Positions 43,368 through 51,788 of a stretch of 64,000 nt of DNA are shown piece by piece; position 1 is the first letter of the stretch, and every line of letters begins with the position of its first letter. This DNA is from Fluviicoccus keumensis (lineage in GTDB: Bacteria > Pseudomonadota > Gammaproteobacteria > Pseudomonadales > Moraxellaceae). The stretch is taken from positions 62,001-126,000 of the forward strand of contig NZ_SHKX01000015.1 in assembly GCF_004217445.1 (NCBI RefSeq). The letters are read 5' to 3'. The translations under genes were made by a program, and so were the position numbers. The notes under the pieces were generated by a model, which was given only the letters and a program-made list of their open reading frames with translations, ran no database searches and was not told the origin of the DNA.

Positions 43368-45296
43368 TCAAGGGTATTGCCGAATTAATTGCTCGAATTG
43401 ATCCAGGGTCAATTCCCCGGCCCGTCGGGCTTCCGTGACCTCGGCGCCTTGCCGGAAAATCAGTACGGCGGGCGGGCCGAACAATTGGAAGCGGTCCAGC
43501 AACTGCCGCGAGGCTGCCGTGTTATCGGTGATGTCCGCGCGCACCAGCAGCCAGTTTTGCAAGCGATCCTGCACTTGCGGTTGTGCGAAAACCTCGCGTT
43601 CCATGGTCTTGCAGCTGACGCACCAGTCGGCATAAAAGTCGAGCAGCAAGGGCTGACCCGTGCTGCGCGAGGTTTCCAGCAAGGCATCCAGTTCGGTGCT
43701 GCTGTGTATGGTGCGGAAGGCGCGGGCCCCATCGGCGGGATTGCCCTGACCCCAATGCGATAGCGGTTGCAAGGGATCGGAACCGCCGCTGGCGGCGCCC
43801 GCCAGCAGCATCGCCGACCAGATCAGGCCGGTATAAGACAACGTCCGCCACAACACGCGCCATTTGCCGCCCCACAGGTTCAGCCAGAAAGCCGTACCCG
43901 CCGCCAGCACCGCCCACAGGAACAGTGTCGCCGGGCCGGGCAAAAGGCGGTTGAGCAAGCTGATCGCCACCCCCAGCAACATCACGCCGAACGCCTGCTT
44001 GACCCGGTTCATCCAGGTGCCGGACTTGGGCAGGAAGCGACCCTCGCTGGCGCCGAGAATCATCAGCGGCGTGCTCAGTCCCAGTCCCAGTGCAAACAAG
44101 GCGGCGAATCCCATGGTCACATTGCCGTGTGCGGAAACCGTGAGCAGCACGCCCGCCAGCGGCGCGGAAACACAGGGAGAAACCACCAGTGCGGAAAAGA
44201 AGCCGATCATCAGCGTGCCGGCGTAGCTGCCCGCCTTGCCCTTGCGGCTGAGCGCGTCCAGCCGGTGTTGCAACCCCGCAGGCAGTTGCAGGTGGAAGAC
44301 ATCGAAACTGGCCAGCGCCAGCAGGGCGAACAGCAGGCTGAATACAACAAGCACCGCCGGATGCTGCAGCCACAATGACAGATTGGCCTTGCCCCCGAAG
44401 AGAGCCACCAGCCCGCCGATCGTGCCGTAACTGGTCGCCACGCCGATGCCATAGGCCAGCGCCAGCAGGAAGCCCTGGCGCGCATTGGCGGCATGCTGGC
44501 GCGCCACCAGGCTGGCGACGATCGGCAGCATGGGCAGTACGCAGGGAGTAAACGCCAGCCCCAGCCCCAGTACCCAAAGGGTCAGCAGCGCCAGCAGCGG
44601 CCGGTCGGCCAAGTGGAAACTGTCCGTGGCTGAACCGGCGGCTGGGAGGGTATCGCCGGCCGCTGCGGCGGTGGCCGGAGCGGCATTCGGGGTGTCAGGT
44701 CCTTCATCGTCCACATCGTAGGTGATGGTGGGCACAATGGTCGGAATGGGAATGCTCACATCTTTCGGGGTAATGCGGATATCTGGCGTGCGGGCGGCGG
44801 CGCTGACGGGAATAGTCTGCGATTGCGGCGGATAGCACAGGCCGGCTTCGGCGCAGCCTTGCCAACTGACCTTGATTTCCCCTTGGCCGCTCAGATGCAG
44901 GTTCACCAGCACGTCGCTGTGATACACCGGAACGCGCCCGAACTCCGGATCATCCTTGATTTCCGGCGCATGGTTGAAAACAGCCTCGCCCAGCAGGACA
45001 TTGCCGCTGTTGACCGTAAACTTGAAGCGATCCTTGTAAAGGTAATAGCCGGGCGTCACGCTGAACTGTAATGAAACCCCGTCGCCCTGAGGGCTGGCCA
45101 GCAAGGTAAAGGCTTGTTCGGCGGGGAGGAATTCGCGTGCGGCGGTAGGCTTGGAGCCGCCAAACCCTGCCGTTGCGGCATCCAGGCGTTTCAGTTCGGC
45201 GGCCTGGGCGGCGCAGCCCCATGCTAGCCATGTCAGGACAAATATGATTAGCTTGAACGGGTTAGGCCTCAAGGGAAACTCCAGGGAATCGACCAT
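43368..45296 (-). CDS. dsbD: Thiol:disulfide interchange protein DsbD
   Basis: About 642 residues from the ATG at 45296. DsbD moves electrons from cytosolic thioredoxin to periplasmic DsbC/DsbG and to cytochrome c maturation. The signal peptide is followed by the alpha domain (Cys pair in CAEAGLCYPP), eight membrane helices with TPCVLPMLP and SPCVSAPL, and the gamma thioredoxin domain with DWCVSCK. The start is uncertain: a TTG at 45272 has a GGAG site 6 bases before it and still leaves a full signal peptide. The ATG start codon interlocks with the divergent prohibitin gene. Confidence 0.92.
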   Translation of the reverse strand: MVDSLEFPLRPNPFKLIIFVLTWLAWGCAAQAAELKRLDAATAGFGGSKPTAAREFLPAEQAFTLLASPQGDGVSLQFSVTPGYYLYKDRFKFTVNSGNVLLGEAVFNHAPEIKDDPEFGRVPVYHSDVLVNLHLSGQGEIKVSWQGCAEAGLCYPPQSQTIPVSAAARTPDIRITPKDVSIPIPTIVPTITYDVDDEGPDTPNAAPATAAAAGDTLPAAGSATDSFHLADRPLLALLTLWVLGLGLAFTPCVLPMLPIVASLVARQHAANARQGFLLALAYGIGVATSYGTIGGLVALFGGKANLSLWLQHPAVLVVFSLLFALLALASFDVFHLQLPAGLQHRLDALSRKGKAGSYAGTLMIGFFSALVVSPCVSAPLAGVLLTVSAHGNVTMGFAALFALGLGLSTPLMILGASEGRFLPKSGTWMNRVKQAFGVMLLGVAISLLNRLLPGPATLFLWAVLAAGTAFWLNLWGGKWRVLWRTLSYTGLIWSAMLLAGAASGGSDPLQPLSHWGQGNPADGARAFRTIHSSTELDALLETSRSTGQPLLLDFYADWCVSCKTMEREVFAQPQVQDRLQNWLLVRADITDNTAASRQLLDRFQLFGPPAVLIFRQGAEVTEARRAGELTLDQFEQLIRQYP

Positions 45297-46101
45297 GAAT
45301 GTAAACTTTATAAAATACGCGGTTATGGGCGTCGGCGCATTACTGCTTGTGTTAATCCTGAACCCCTTCGTCGTGATCGGGGCCGGTGAGCGCGGCGTCG
45401 TGATGAATTTCGGTGCGGTGCAAAAAGACATCATGGGCGAAGGCCTGCATTTCCGTATCCCCATCATGCAGAAAGTCGTGGTGATGGACGTCAAGGTGCA
45501 AAAGGGGGAAGGGCAGGGGGATGCCGCCTCCAAGGACCTGCAGCAAGTCACCACCAACGTCGCCATCAATTACCACCTGGACCCGACGCGGGTGGCTGAA
45601 ACCTACCAGACCGTCGGCACGCTGGCGGAGGTGGCCGAGCGCATCATCCTTCCGGCGGTGCAGGAATCGGTCAAGGCGGCCACTGCAGTCTACACAGCGG
45701 AGGAGCTGGTTTCCCGCCGTCAGGAAGTGCGCGACAAGATCCGTTCCCTGCTGCGTGAGCGGCTGGCGCATAACGGCGTCATCGTTGACGAGTTTTCCAT
45801 CGTCAATTTCGCTTTTTCCCGCGAGTTCAGTAACGCCATTGAATCGAAGACCACGGCCGAACAGCTGAAACTCAAGGCCGAACGTGATCTGGAACGCATC
45901 CGGATCGAGTCCGAACAGAAAATGACGCAGGCCCGCGCCGAGGCAGAAGCCCTGCGCGTGCAGAAGGAAAACGTGACCGAAAACCTGATCAAGCTGCGTC
46001 AGATTGAAATGCAACAGCGCGCCATCGAAAAATGGGACGGCAAACTGCCTCAAGTTACCGGCGGTTCAACGCCTTTTATTGACCTGCGCAGCAACCAGTA
46101 A
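45295..46101 (+). CDS. Prohibitin/stomatin (SPFH) family membrane protein
   Basis: 268 residues from ATG 45295 with an AGGGAA ribosome site 8 bases before it. One N-terminal membrane helix (about 8-26), an SPFH domain (GAGERGVVMNFGAV, LQQVTTNVAINYHLDP, AVQESVKAATAVYTAEEL, RRQEVRDKIRSLLRERL) and a C-terminal coiled coil (about 185-245). Prohibitin-type proteins scaffold membrane microdomains and FtsH-like proteases. It is most like the prohibitin/HflC subgroup; the protease partner is not adjacent. Confidence 0.92.
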   Translation: MNVNFIKYAVMGVGALLLVLILNPFVVIGAGERGVVMNFGAVQKDIMGEGLHFRIPIMQKVVVMDVKVQKGEGQGDAASKDLQQVTTNVAINYHLDPTRVAETYQTVGTLAEVAERIILPAVQESVKAATAVYTAEELVSRRQEVRDKIRSLLRERLAHNGVIVDEFSIVNFAFSREFSNAIESKTTAEQLKLKAERDLERIRIESEQKMTQARAEAEALRVQKENVTENLIKLRQIEMQQRAIEKWDGKLPQVTGGSTPFIDLRSNQ

Positions 46102-46145
46102 GCCGATTGGCCTTGATGACGCCAGCTTCTGTCGCCGATGAGCAT

Positions 46146-46182
46146 TGACCCGTCAGTGTGAATCCATCACATTAACGGGTCA
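46146..46182. promoter_or_regulatory. Inverted repeat between SPFH and DUF445 genes
   Basis: TGACCCGT and ACGGGTCA face each other, extended by imperfect CAGTGTGA/TCACATTA arms around ATCCA. No T-run follows, so termination is doubtful. It may be an operator for the DUF445 gene starting at 46233, or an mRNA hairpin. Confidence 0.4.
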
Positions 46183-46232
46183 AAACCGACTTGATCTACT
46201 GAACAGGGCTGAGACCCGGCAAGGACACTTTC

Positions 46233-47450
46233 ATGTGGCAAGAATTCCAGGCCCATATGTGGCTGTACATCTCCATTCCGTTCATTAGCGGCTTCATCGG
46301 TTATGTCACCAAGGTGGTGGCGATTGAGATGATGTTCTCGCCGCTGGAATTTGTCGGCATCAAGCCGTTCTTCGGCTGGCAGGGCATCGTGCCGCGCAAG
46401 GCCGTGAAGATGGCCACCATTTCCGTGGAGCTGATGACCACCCGCCTGATCCGCGCCGAGGAAATCTTCGCCCGCCTTGATCCCAAGCGCATTGCCAAGG
46501 AAATTGAAGTGCCGATGACGGCGGCCGTGGAAGAAATCGTCCACGAGGTCGCCCAGACCTACAAGCCGGGTTTGTGGGAAGCCATGCCGGACTTCGCCCG
46601 CCAGAAAGTGATCAAGAAAGTGCAGGCGGAAGCCCCCGCCGTGGTCGAAGCGGTCATGACCGAAGTGCAGAAGGATGTCGCCAAGTACTTCGACATCAAG
46701 CACATGGTGATCAGCAACCTGCTCAAGGACAAGAGCATGTTGAACGACATCTTCAAGAAAGTGGGACGCCAGGAGTTCCGTTTCTTTAGCAACGCCGGTT
46801 TCTATTTCGGCTTTGGTATCGGCCTGATCCAGATGGTGTGCTGGCTGATCTTCAAGCAGGGCTGGATGCTGCCCGCTTTCGGCGGCTTTGTCGGCTTTTT
46901 CAGTGACTGGGCGGCGCTGCAGATGATGTTCCGCCCGCTGGAGCCGAAAAAGTACCTGGGCATTACCTTCCAGGGCTTGTTCTTGCGTCGCCAGCATGAA
47001 GTCGCCCGCGATTACGCTGCCCTGATTTCCAAGCAGCTGCTGACCCCGGCCAACATGGTGGAAGAGCTCTGCCGCGGCGCGATGAGCGACCGCATCATGG
47101 ACCTGATCCATCGCCATGTCCGCCTGATGATCGATAACCAGTCCGGCATGGTCAAGCCGCTGGTGGTCTACGCTGTCGGCACCAAGCAGTACATCGAGAT
47201 GAAGGCGAATGTTGCCGAGCGCATCATGGCGCAACTGCCAGAAACCATGAAGCACATGGAGTCCTACGCCGAAGACGCGATGGACATCCGCAACACGCTG
47301 GTGGAGCGCATGCAGCGCCTGACCCCGACCGAGTTCGAGGGCATGTTGCGTCCGGCCTTCAAGGAAGACGAATGGTCGCTGATTGCCGTCGGCGCGGCGC
47401 TGGGCTTCCTGGTGGGCGAATTGCAAGTGCATTTCATGCTGGCGCAATAA
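46233..47450 (+). CDS. DUF445 family membrane protein (copy 2)
   Basis: 405 residues. Hydrophobic segments at the N terminus (ISIPFISGFIGYVTKVVAI), middle pair (about 190-230, FYFGFGIGLIQMVCWLIF) and C terminus (LIAVGAALGFLVGELQV). It shares the block QRLTPTEFEGMLRPAFKEDEW with the copy at 7501. The two helical soluble stretches are similar in length. Role unknown. Confidence 0.88.
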   Translation: MWQEFQAHMWLYISIPFISGFIGYVTKVVAIEMMFSPLEFVGIKPFFGWQGIVPRKAVKMATISVELMTTRLIRAEEIFARLDPKRIAKEIEVPMTAAVEEIVHEVAQTYKPGLWEAMPDFARQKVIKKVQAEAPAVVEAVMTEVQKDVAKYFDIKHMVISNLLKDKSMLNDIFKKVGRQEFRFFSNAGFYFGFGIGLIQMVCWLIFKQGWMLPAFGGFVGFFSDWAALQMMFRPLEPKKYLGITFQGLFLRRQHEVARDYAALISKQLLTPANMVEELCRGAMSDRIMDLIHRHVRLMIDNQSGMVKPLVVYAVGTKQYIEMKANVAERIMAQLPETMKHMESYAEDAMDIRNTLVERMQRLTPTEFEGMLRPAFKEDEWSLIAVGAALGFLVGELQVHFMLAQ

Positions 47451-47470
47451 GCGGGCATGAACTAATCCAG

Positions 47471-47494
47471 AAGGAGGCCCGGGGCCTCCTTTTG
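47471..47494 (+). terminator. Rho-independent terminator after DUF445 copy 2
   Basis: Stem AAGGAGGCC/GGCCTCCTT with a 3-base loop, followed by TTGTGTTT, 20 bases after the stop codon. Confidence 0.85.
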
Positions 47495-47573
47495 TGTTTC
47501 AGGGAAGTCCCGCTGTTGTCTGCTGTTCGCACTCCGACCGGGTTCGGAGCCGGTCCGAGTCAGGAGGGTTGTC

Positions 47574-48038
47574 GTGTCCAGGAAACTGCTGATTGTCGCC
47601 CACACGCCGTCGCCCAATACCCGGCGCTTGCTGGACTCTCTCCTGCATGGAGCAGCGCATTCGGATATATCCGGGGTGGAGGTGATGCATAAGCCTGCCT
47701 TGCAAGCCGAACCGGATGACATCCGTAGCTGTGACGCCATCCTGCTGTTCACCACCGAAAACCTGGGTTACATGAGCGGCGCGCTCAAGGATTTTTTTGA
47801 CCGTTGCTATTACCCGGTGCTGGAAGAAAAGCAGGGATTGCCATGCCTGGTTGTCATCCGCGCCGGGCATGACGGCACCGGCACCCGCCGTGCGCTGGAT
47901 ACGATCCTGACCGGTTTGCGCTGGAAGCAGGTGCGCGAGCCGCTGGTGTTGCGCGGCGAGTGGCGGGAGGAATTTGCCGGTCTGGCGGAGGAGGCGGGAC
48001 TGTATCTGGCGGCGGGGCTGGAAGCGGGAATTTTCTGA
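47574..48038 (+). CDS. Flavodoxin-like NAD(P)H-dependent FMN oxidoreductase family protein
   Basis: 154 residues with a GTG start at 47574 chosen because AGGAGGG lies 5 bases before it. The N-terminal strand LLIVAHTPSPNTRRL and the flavin-contact region LLFTTENLGYMSGALKDFFDR match flavodoxin-fold reductases. The end (LAAGLEAGIF) is the usual short helix. Substrate unknown. It lies alone before the fadBA operon. Confidence 0.8.
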   Translation: MSRKLLIVAHTPSPNTRRLLDSLLHGAAHSDISGVEVMHKPALQAEPDDIRSCDAILLFTTENLGYMSGALKDFFDRCYYPVLEEKQGLPCLVVIRAGHDGTGTRRALDTILTGLRWKQVREPLVLRGEWREEFAGLAEEAGLYLAAGLEAGIF

Positions 48039-48145
48039 GCGTCATTTGCCATACAATCATCCGGTAAGTTACAGGTCGGTTTCCGCGCAAACCCTTGCCA
48101 TTCCTGCACATTCGTCCTTATCTTGCCATCGTAAAAATAATGACC

Positions 48146-48166
48146 GGCAGTCCACAAAAGACTGCC
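48146..48166. promoter_or_regulatory. Inverted repeat in fadB upstream region
   Basis: GGCAGTC and GACTGCC around a 7-base spacer, 170 bases before fadB. A second small palindrome AGTGT-CAT-ACACT lies at 48180-48192. The 298-base gap (48039-48336) holds no other gene. Either repeat could bind a TetR/FadR-type fatty-acid regulator; unproven. Confidence 0.4.
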
Positions 48167-48336
48167 AAAAGCCCTATCGAGTGTCATACACTTAGCCCCG
48201 CCCAGGCGACGTGCGCCCGAAATGTCGCACCGCCCAGCCTGAATAGCGGGTACGGCCTCCCGAACGCCCAGTGCGGCTGACGGATCCGACCGCCGTGTCA
48301 CTGTGCCATCCAACACAAAATTATGGAGACTTCGGC

Positions 48337-50487
48337 ATGATTTATTCCGGAACTGCCATCAGCGTGCAAGCCCTCGACGGCGGCATTGCTGAGTTCAAGT
48401 TCGACCTCGCCAACGAATCGGTCAACAAATTCAATCGCGCCACGGTCGAAGACCTGGCCGCCGCCGTCAAGGCCGTCAAGGCCGACAGCAGCATCAAGGG
48501 CCTGATCGTCACCTCCGGCAAGCCCGTCTTCATTGTCGGCGCCGACATCACTGAATTCGGCGACAGCTTTGCCTCCGGCGAAGCCGCCATTCTCGAGTGG
48601 CTGGCCCAGTCCAACGCCATCTTCAACAGCTTCGAAGACCTGCCGATCCCGACCGTGGCCGCCATCAACGGCATCGCCCTGGGCGGCGGTTTCGAAATGT
48701 GCCTGGTCTGCGATTACCGCGTCATGTCCACCGCCGCCAAGGTCGGTCTGCCCGAAGTCAAGCTGGGTATCTTCCCGGGCTTCGGCGGCACCGTGCGCCT
48801 GCCGCGCGTGATCGGTGTCGACAATGCCGTCGAGTGGATTGCCGCCGCTGGTGAAAAGCGTCCGGACGCTGCCCTGAAGGATGGCGCCGTGGATGCCGTG
48901 GTCGCTCCCGAGAAGCTGCGTGACGCCGCCATCAACCTGGTGCAGCAGTGCCTCGACGGCAAGCTGAACTGGCAAGCCAAGCGCGCCGAGAAGCTGAACC
49001 CGGTCAAGCTGAACATGCTGGAGCAGATGATGGCTTTCCAGACCGCGACCGCCATGGTCGTCGGCAAGGCCGGCCCGAACTACCCGGCGCCGAAGCTGGC
49101 CCTGCAAGCCATGCAGCAGCATGTCAGCCTGGACCGCGACGCCGCCCTCAAGGTCGAAGCCAAGCAGTTCGCCAAGGTCGCCGTGACCCCTCAGGCCAAC
49201 GCGCTGATCGGTCTGTTCACCGCCGACCAGACCGTGAAGAAGATTTCCAAGAAGCACGAAAAGGGCTCCAACAAGGAAATCAACCAGGCCGCCGTGCTCG
49301 GCGCCGGCATCATGGGTGGCGGCATCGCCTACCAGGCCGCCAGCAAGGGCACCCCGATCATCATGAAGGACATTCGCACCGAGGCCCTCGATCTGGGCAT
49401 GGGCGAAGCCACCAAGCTGCTGGGCAAGACCGTGGAAAAGGGTCGCATGACCCCGGCCGAAATGGGCAAGGTGCTGTCCCGCATCCGTCCGACGCTGAAC
49501 TACGGCGACTTCAAGACGGTCGATATCGTCATCGAAGCCGTGGTCGAAAACCCCAAGGTCAAGACTGCCGTGCTGAGCGAAGTGGAAGGTCTGGTCAGCG
49601 AAGACACCATCCTCGCCTCCAACACCTCGACCATTTCCATCACCTACCTGGCCAAGGCCTTGAAGCGTCCGGAAAACTTTGTCGGCATGCACTTCTTCAA
49701 CCCGGTGCACATGATGCCCCTGGTCGAAGTCATCCGCGGCGAGAAGTCCTCTGACGCCGCTGTCGCCGCCACTGTGAAGCTGGCCCAGAAGATGGGCAAG
49801 ACCCCGATCGTCGTCAACGACTGCCCGGGCTTCCTGGTGAACCGCGTGCTGTTCCCGTACTTCGGCGGTTTCGACATGTTGGTACGTGACGGCGCCGACT
49901 TCCAGGCCGTCGACAAGGTCATGGAACGTTTCGGCTGGCCGATGGGCCCGGCTTACCTGCTCGACGTGGTCGGTATTGACACCGGCGTGCACGCTGCCAA
50001 GATCATGGCCGAAGGCTTCCCCGACCGCATGCAGCCGAACTACAAGTCCGGCACTGAAATCATGTTCGAAAACAACCGCTACGGCCAGAAGAACGGCAAG
50101 GGCTACTACGTCTACGAACAGGACAAGAAGGGCAAGCCGAAGAAGGTTGTCGATCAGACCACCTACGAACTGCTGGCTCCGATCGCTGCCGAGCGTAAGG
50201 AATTCGACGCCCAGGAAATTATCGACCGCTGCATGATCCCGATGGTGAACGAAGTGGCGCGCTGCCTGGAAGAAGGCATTGTGGCCTCCGCCGCCGAAGC
50301 CGACATGGCCCTGATCATGGGTATCGGTTTCCCCCCGTTCCGCGGCGGCGCTTGCCGTTATGTGGACCAGATCGGTGTCGCGAACTACGTCGCCCAGTGC
50401 GAAAAGTACGCTCATCTGGGCAAGGCTTACGAAGCGCCGCAACTGCTGCGTGACATGGCCGCCGCCAACAAGAAGTTCTTCGGTTAA
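48337..50487 (+). CDS. fadB: Fatty-acid oxidation complex subunit alpha (enoyl-CoA hydratase / 3-hydroxyacyl-CoA dehydrogenase)
   Basis: 716 residues from ATG 48337 with a GGAG site. The N-terminal crotonase domain has PVFIVGADITEFGDSF and GIALGGGFEMCLVCDY; the NAD-binding region has VLGAGIMGGGIAYQAASKG. The C-terminal HAD domain has NDCPGFLVNRVLFPY and FFNPVHMMPLVEVIRG. It acts with FadA in aerobic beta-oxidation in the cytosol. E. coli FadB has near-identical length. Confidence 0.97.
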   Translation: MIYSGTAISVQALDGGIAEFKFDLANESVNKFNRATVEDLAAAVKAVKADSSIKGLIVTSGKPVFIVGADITEFGDSFASGEAAILEWLAQSNAIFNSFEDLPIPTVAAINGIALGGGFEMCLVCDYRVMSTAAKVGLPEVKLGIFPGFGGTVRLPRVIGVDNAVEWIAAAGEKRPDAALKDGAVDAVVAPEKLRDAAINLVQQCLDGKLNWQAKRAEKLNPVKLNMLEQMMAFQTATAMVVGKAGPNYPAPKLALQAMQQHVSLDRDAALKVEAKQFAKVAVTPQANALIGLFTADQTVKKISKKHEKGSNKEINQAAVLGAGIMGGGIAYQAASKGTPIIMKDIRTEALDLGMGEATKLLGKTVEKGRMTPAEMGKVLSRIRPTLNYGDFKTVDIVIEAVVENPKVKTAVLSEVEGLVSEDTILASNTSTISITYLAKALKRPENFVGMHFFNPVHMMPLVEVIRGEKSSDAAVAATVKLAQKMGKTPIVVNDCPGFLVNRVLFPYFGGFDMLVRDGADFQAVDKVMERFGWPMGPAYLLDVVGIDTGVHAAKIMAEGFPDRMQPNYKSGTEIMFENNRYGQKNGKGYYVYEQDKKGKPKKVVDQTTYELLAPIAAERKEFDAQEIIDRCMIPMVNEVARCLEEGIVASAAEADMALIMGIGFPPFRGGACRYVDQIGVANYVAQCEKYAHLGKAYEAPQLLRDMAAANKKFFG

Positions 50488-50504
50488 TTAAGGAGCGCAT
50501 GAAA

Positions 50505-51680
50505 ATGGCACTGAATCCTCGTGATGTCGTGATTGTTGATGGCGTGCGTAGCGCCATGGGCCGCTCCCGCAACGGCATGTTCCGCAATGTCCGCGCCGAC
50601 TCGCTGTCCGCCGAGCTGGTCAAGGCTCTGCTGGTGCGCAACCCGGCCCTGAACCCGGCCGACATCGAAGACGTGATCTGGGGCTGCGTCAACCAGACCA
50701 TGGAACAGGGCATGAACATCGCCCGTAACATCGCCATGCTGGCCGAGCTGCCGCGTACCGTTCCCGGCCAGACCGTGAACCGTCTGTGCGGTTCCTCGAT
50801 GCAGGCATTGCATACCGCCGCCGCCCAGATCGCCACCGGCCAGGGTGACGTCTTCGTCATTGGCGGCGTGGAACACATGGGCCACGTCGGCATGATGCAC
50901 GGCATCGACCTGAACCCGGCTGCGTCCAAGTACTACGCCAAGGCGTCCAACATGATGGGCCTGACGGCCGAAATGCTGGGCACCATGAACGGCATCAGCC
51001 GTGAAATGCAGGACGAGTTCGCCCTGCGTTCGCACAAGAAGGCGTGGGAAGCCACGCTGGAAGGCCGTTTCAAGAACGAAGTGATCGGCATCGAAGGCCA
51101 TGACGCCAACGGCTTCAAGGTCCTCTGCGAGATCGACGAAGTGATCCGTCAGGACGCCTCGCTGGAACAGCTGGCCTCGCTGAAGCCCGCCTTCAACCCG
51201 AAGGGCGGCACGGTTACCGCCGGTTCGTCCTCCGCGCTGTCCGACGGCGCATCCGCGATGCTGGTGATGTCCGCCGCCAAGGCCGCCGAACTGGGTCTGA
51301 AGCCGCGCGCCAAGATCGTCAGCATGGCCGTGGCCGGCTGCGACGCCGCCATCATGGGCTGGGGCCCGGTTCCGGCAACGGAAAAGGCCCTGAAGCGCGC
51401 CGGTCTGTCGATCAATGACATCCAGATCGCCGAGCTGAACGAAGCCTTTGCCGCGCAAGGCCTGGCGGTGATGAAGGGTCTGAAGATCCTCGACAAGGCT
51501 GACGGTTTCGTCAACCTGAACGGCGGCGCGATCGCCCTGGGCCACCCGCTGGGTTGCTCCGGCTCGCGTATCACCACCACGCTGTTGAACGTGATGGAAT
51601 GGAAGGATGCCGAGTTCGGCCTGGCCACGATGTGTATCGGCCTGGGTCAAGGCATCGCCACGATCATCCAGCGCGTGTAA
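50505..51680 (+). CDS. fadA: 3-ketoacyl-CoA thiolase (beta-oxidation complex beta subunit)
   Basis: 391 residues. An AGGAG site fits the ATG at 50505 (9-base spacing) better than the one at 50499. The active Cys is in NRLCGSSMQAL, with GGVEHMGHV, NEAFAAQ, GGAIALGHPLGCSG and the C-terminal Cys in MCIGLGQG. It releases acetyl-CoA. It starts 18 bases after fadB in the standard fadBA order. Confidence 0.97.
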   Translation: MALNPRDVVIVDGVRSAMGRSRNGMFRNVRADSLSAELVKALLVRNPALNPADIEDVIWGCVNQTMEQGMNIARNIAMLAELPRTVPGQTVNRLCGSSMQALHTAAAQIATGQGDVFVIGGVEHMGHVGMMHGIDLNPAASKYYAKASNMMGLTAEMLGTMNGISREMQDEFALRSHKKAWEATLEGRFKNEVIGIEGHDANGFKVLCEIDEVIRQDASLEQLASLKPAFNPKGGTVTAGSSSALSDGASAMLVMSAAKAAELGLKPRAKIVSMAVAGCDAAIMGWGPVPATEKALKRAGLSINDIQIAELNEAFAAQGLAVMKGLKILDKADGFVNLNGGAIALGHPLGCSGSRITTTLLNVMEWKDAEFGLATMCIGLGQGIATIIQRV

Positions 51681-51708
51681 GAAACCTCGCCTTTTACCGA
51701 AGGCAAGC

Positions 51709-51742
51709 AGCCCCGTTACTCACAAGGTGACGGGGCTTTTTT
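51709..51742 (+). terminator. Rho-independent terminator after fadA
   Basis: Stem AGCCCCGT.../ACGGGGCT followed by six T's, 28 bases after the fadA stop. Confidence 0.88.
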
Positions 51743-51762
51743 ATGGGCTCCGGAAACTGAAA

Positions 51763-51780
51763 GCCCGGCGAATGCCGGGC
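51763..51780 (-). terminator. Hairpin after hemN
   Basis: GCCCGGC/GCCGGGC with a 4-base loop, 9 bases beyond the hemN stop on the minus strand, followed by an interrupted T-run. Confidence 0.7.
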
Positions 51781-51788
51781 CGGATGTC

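Noticed and set aside
48298..50442. 714-codon open frame antisense to fadB
   Set aside because: fadB is certain; the antisense product is Gly/His/Val-rich with no family pattern.
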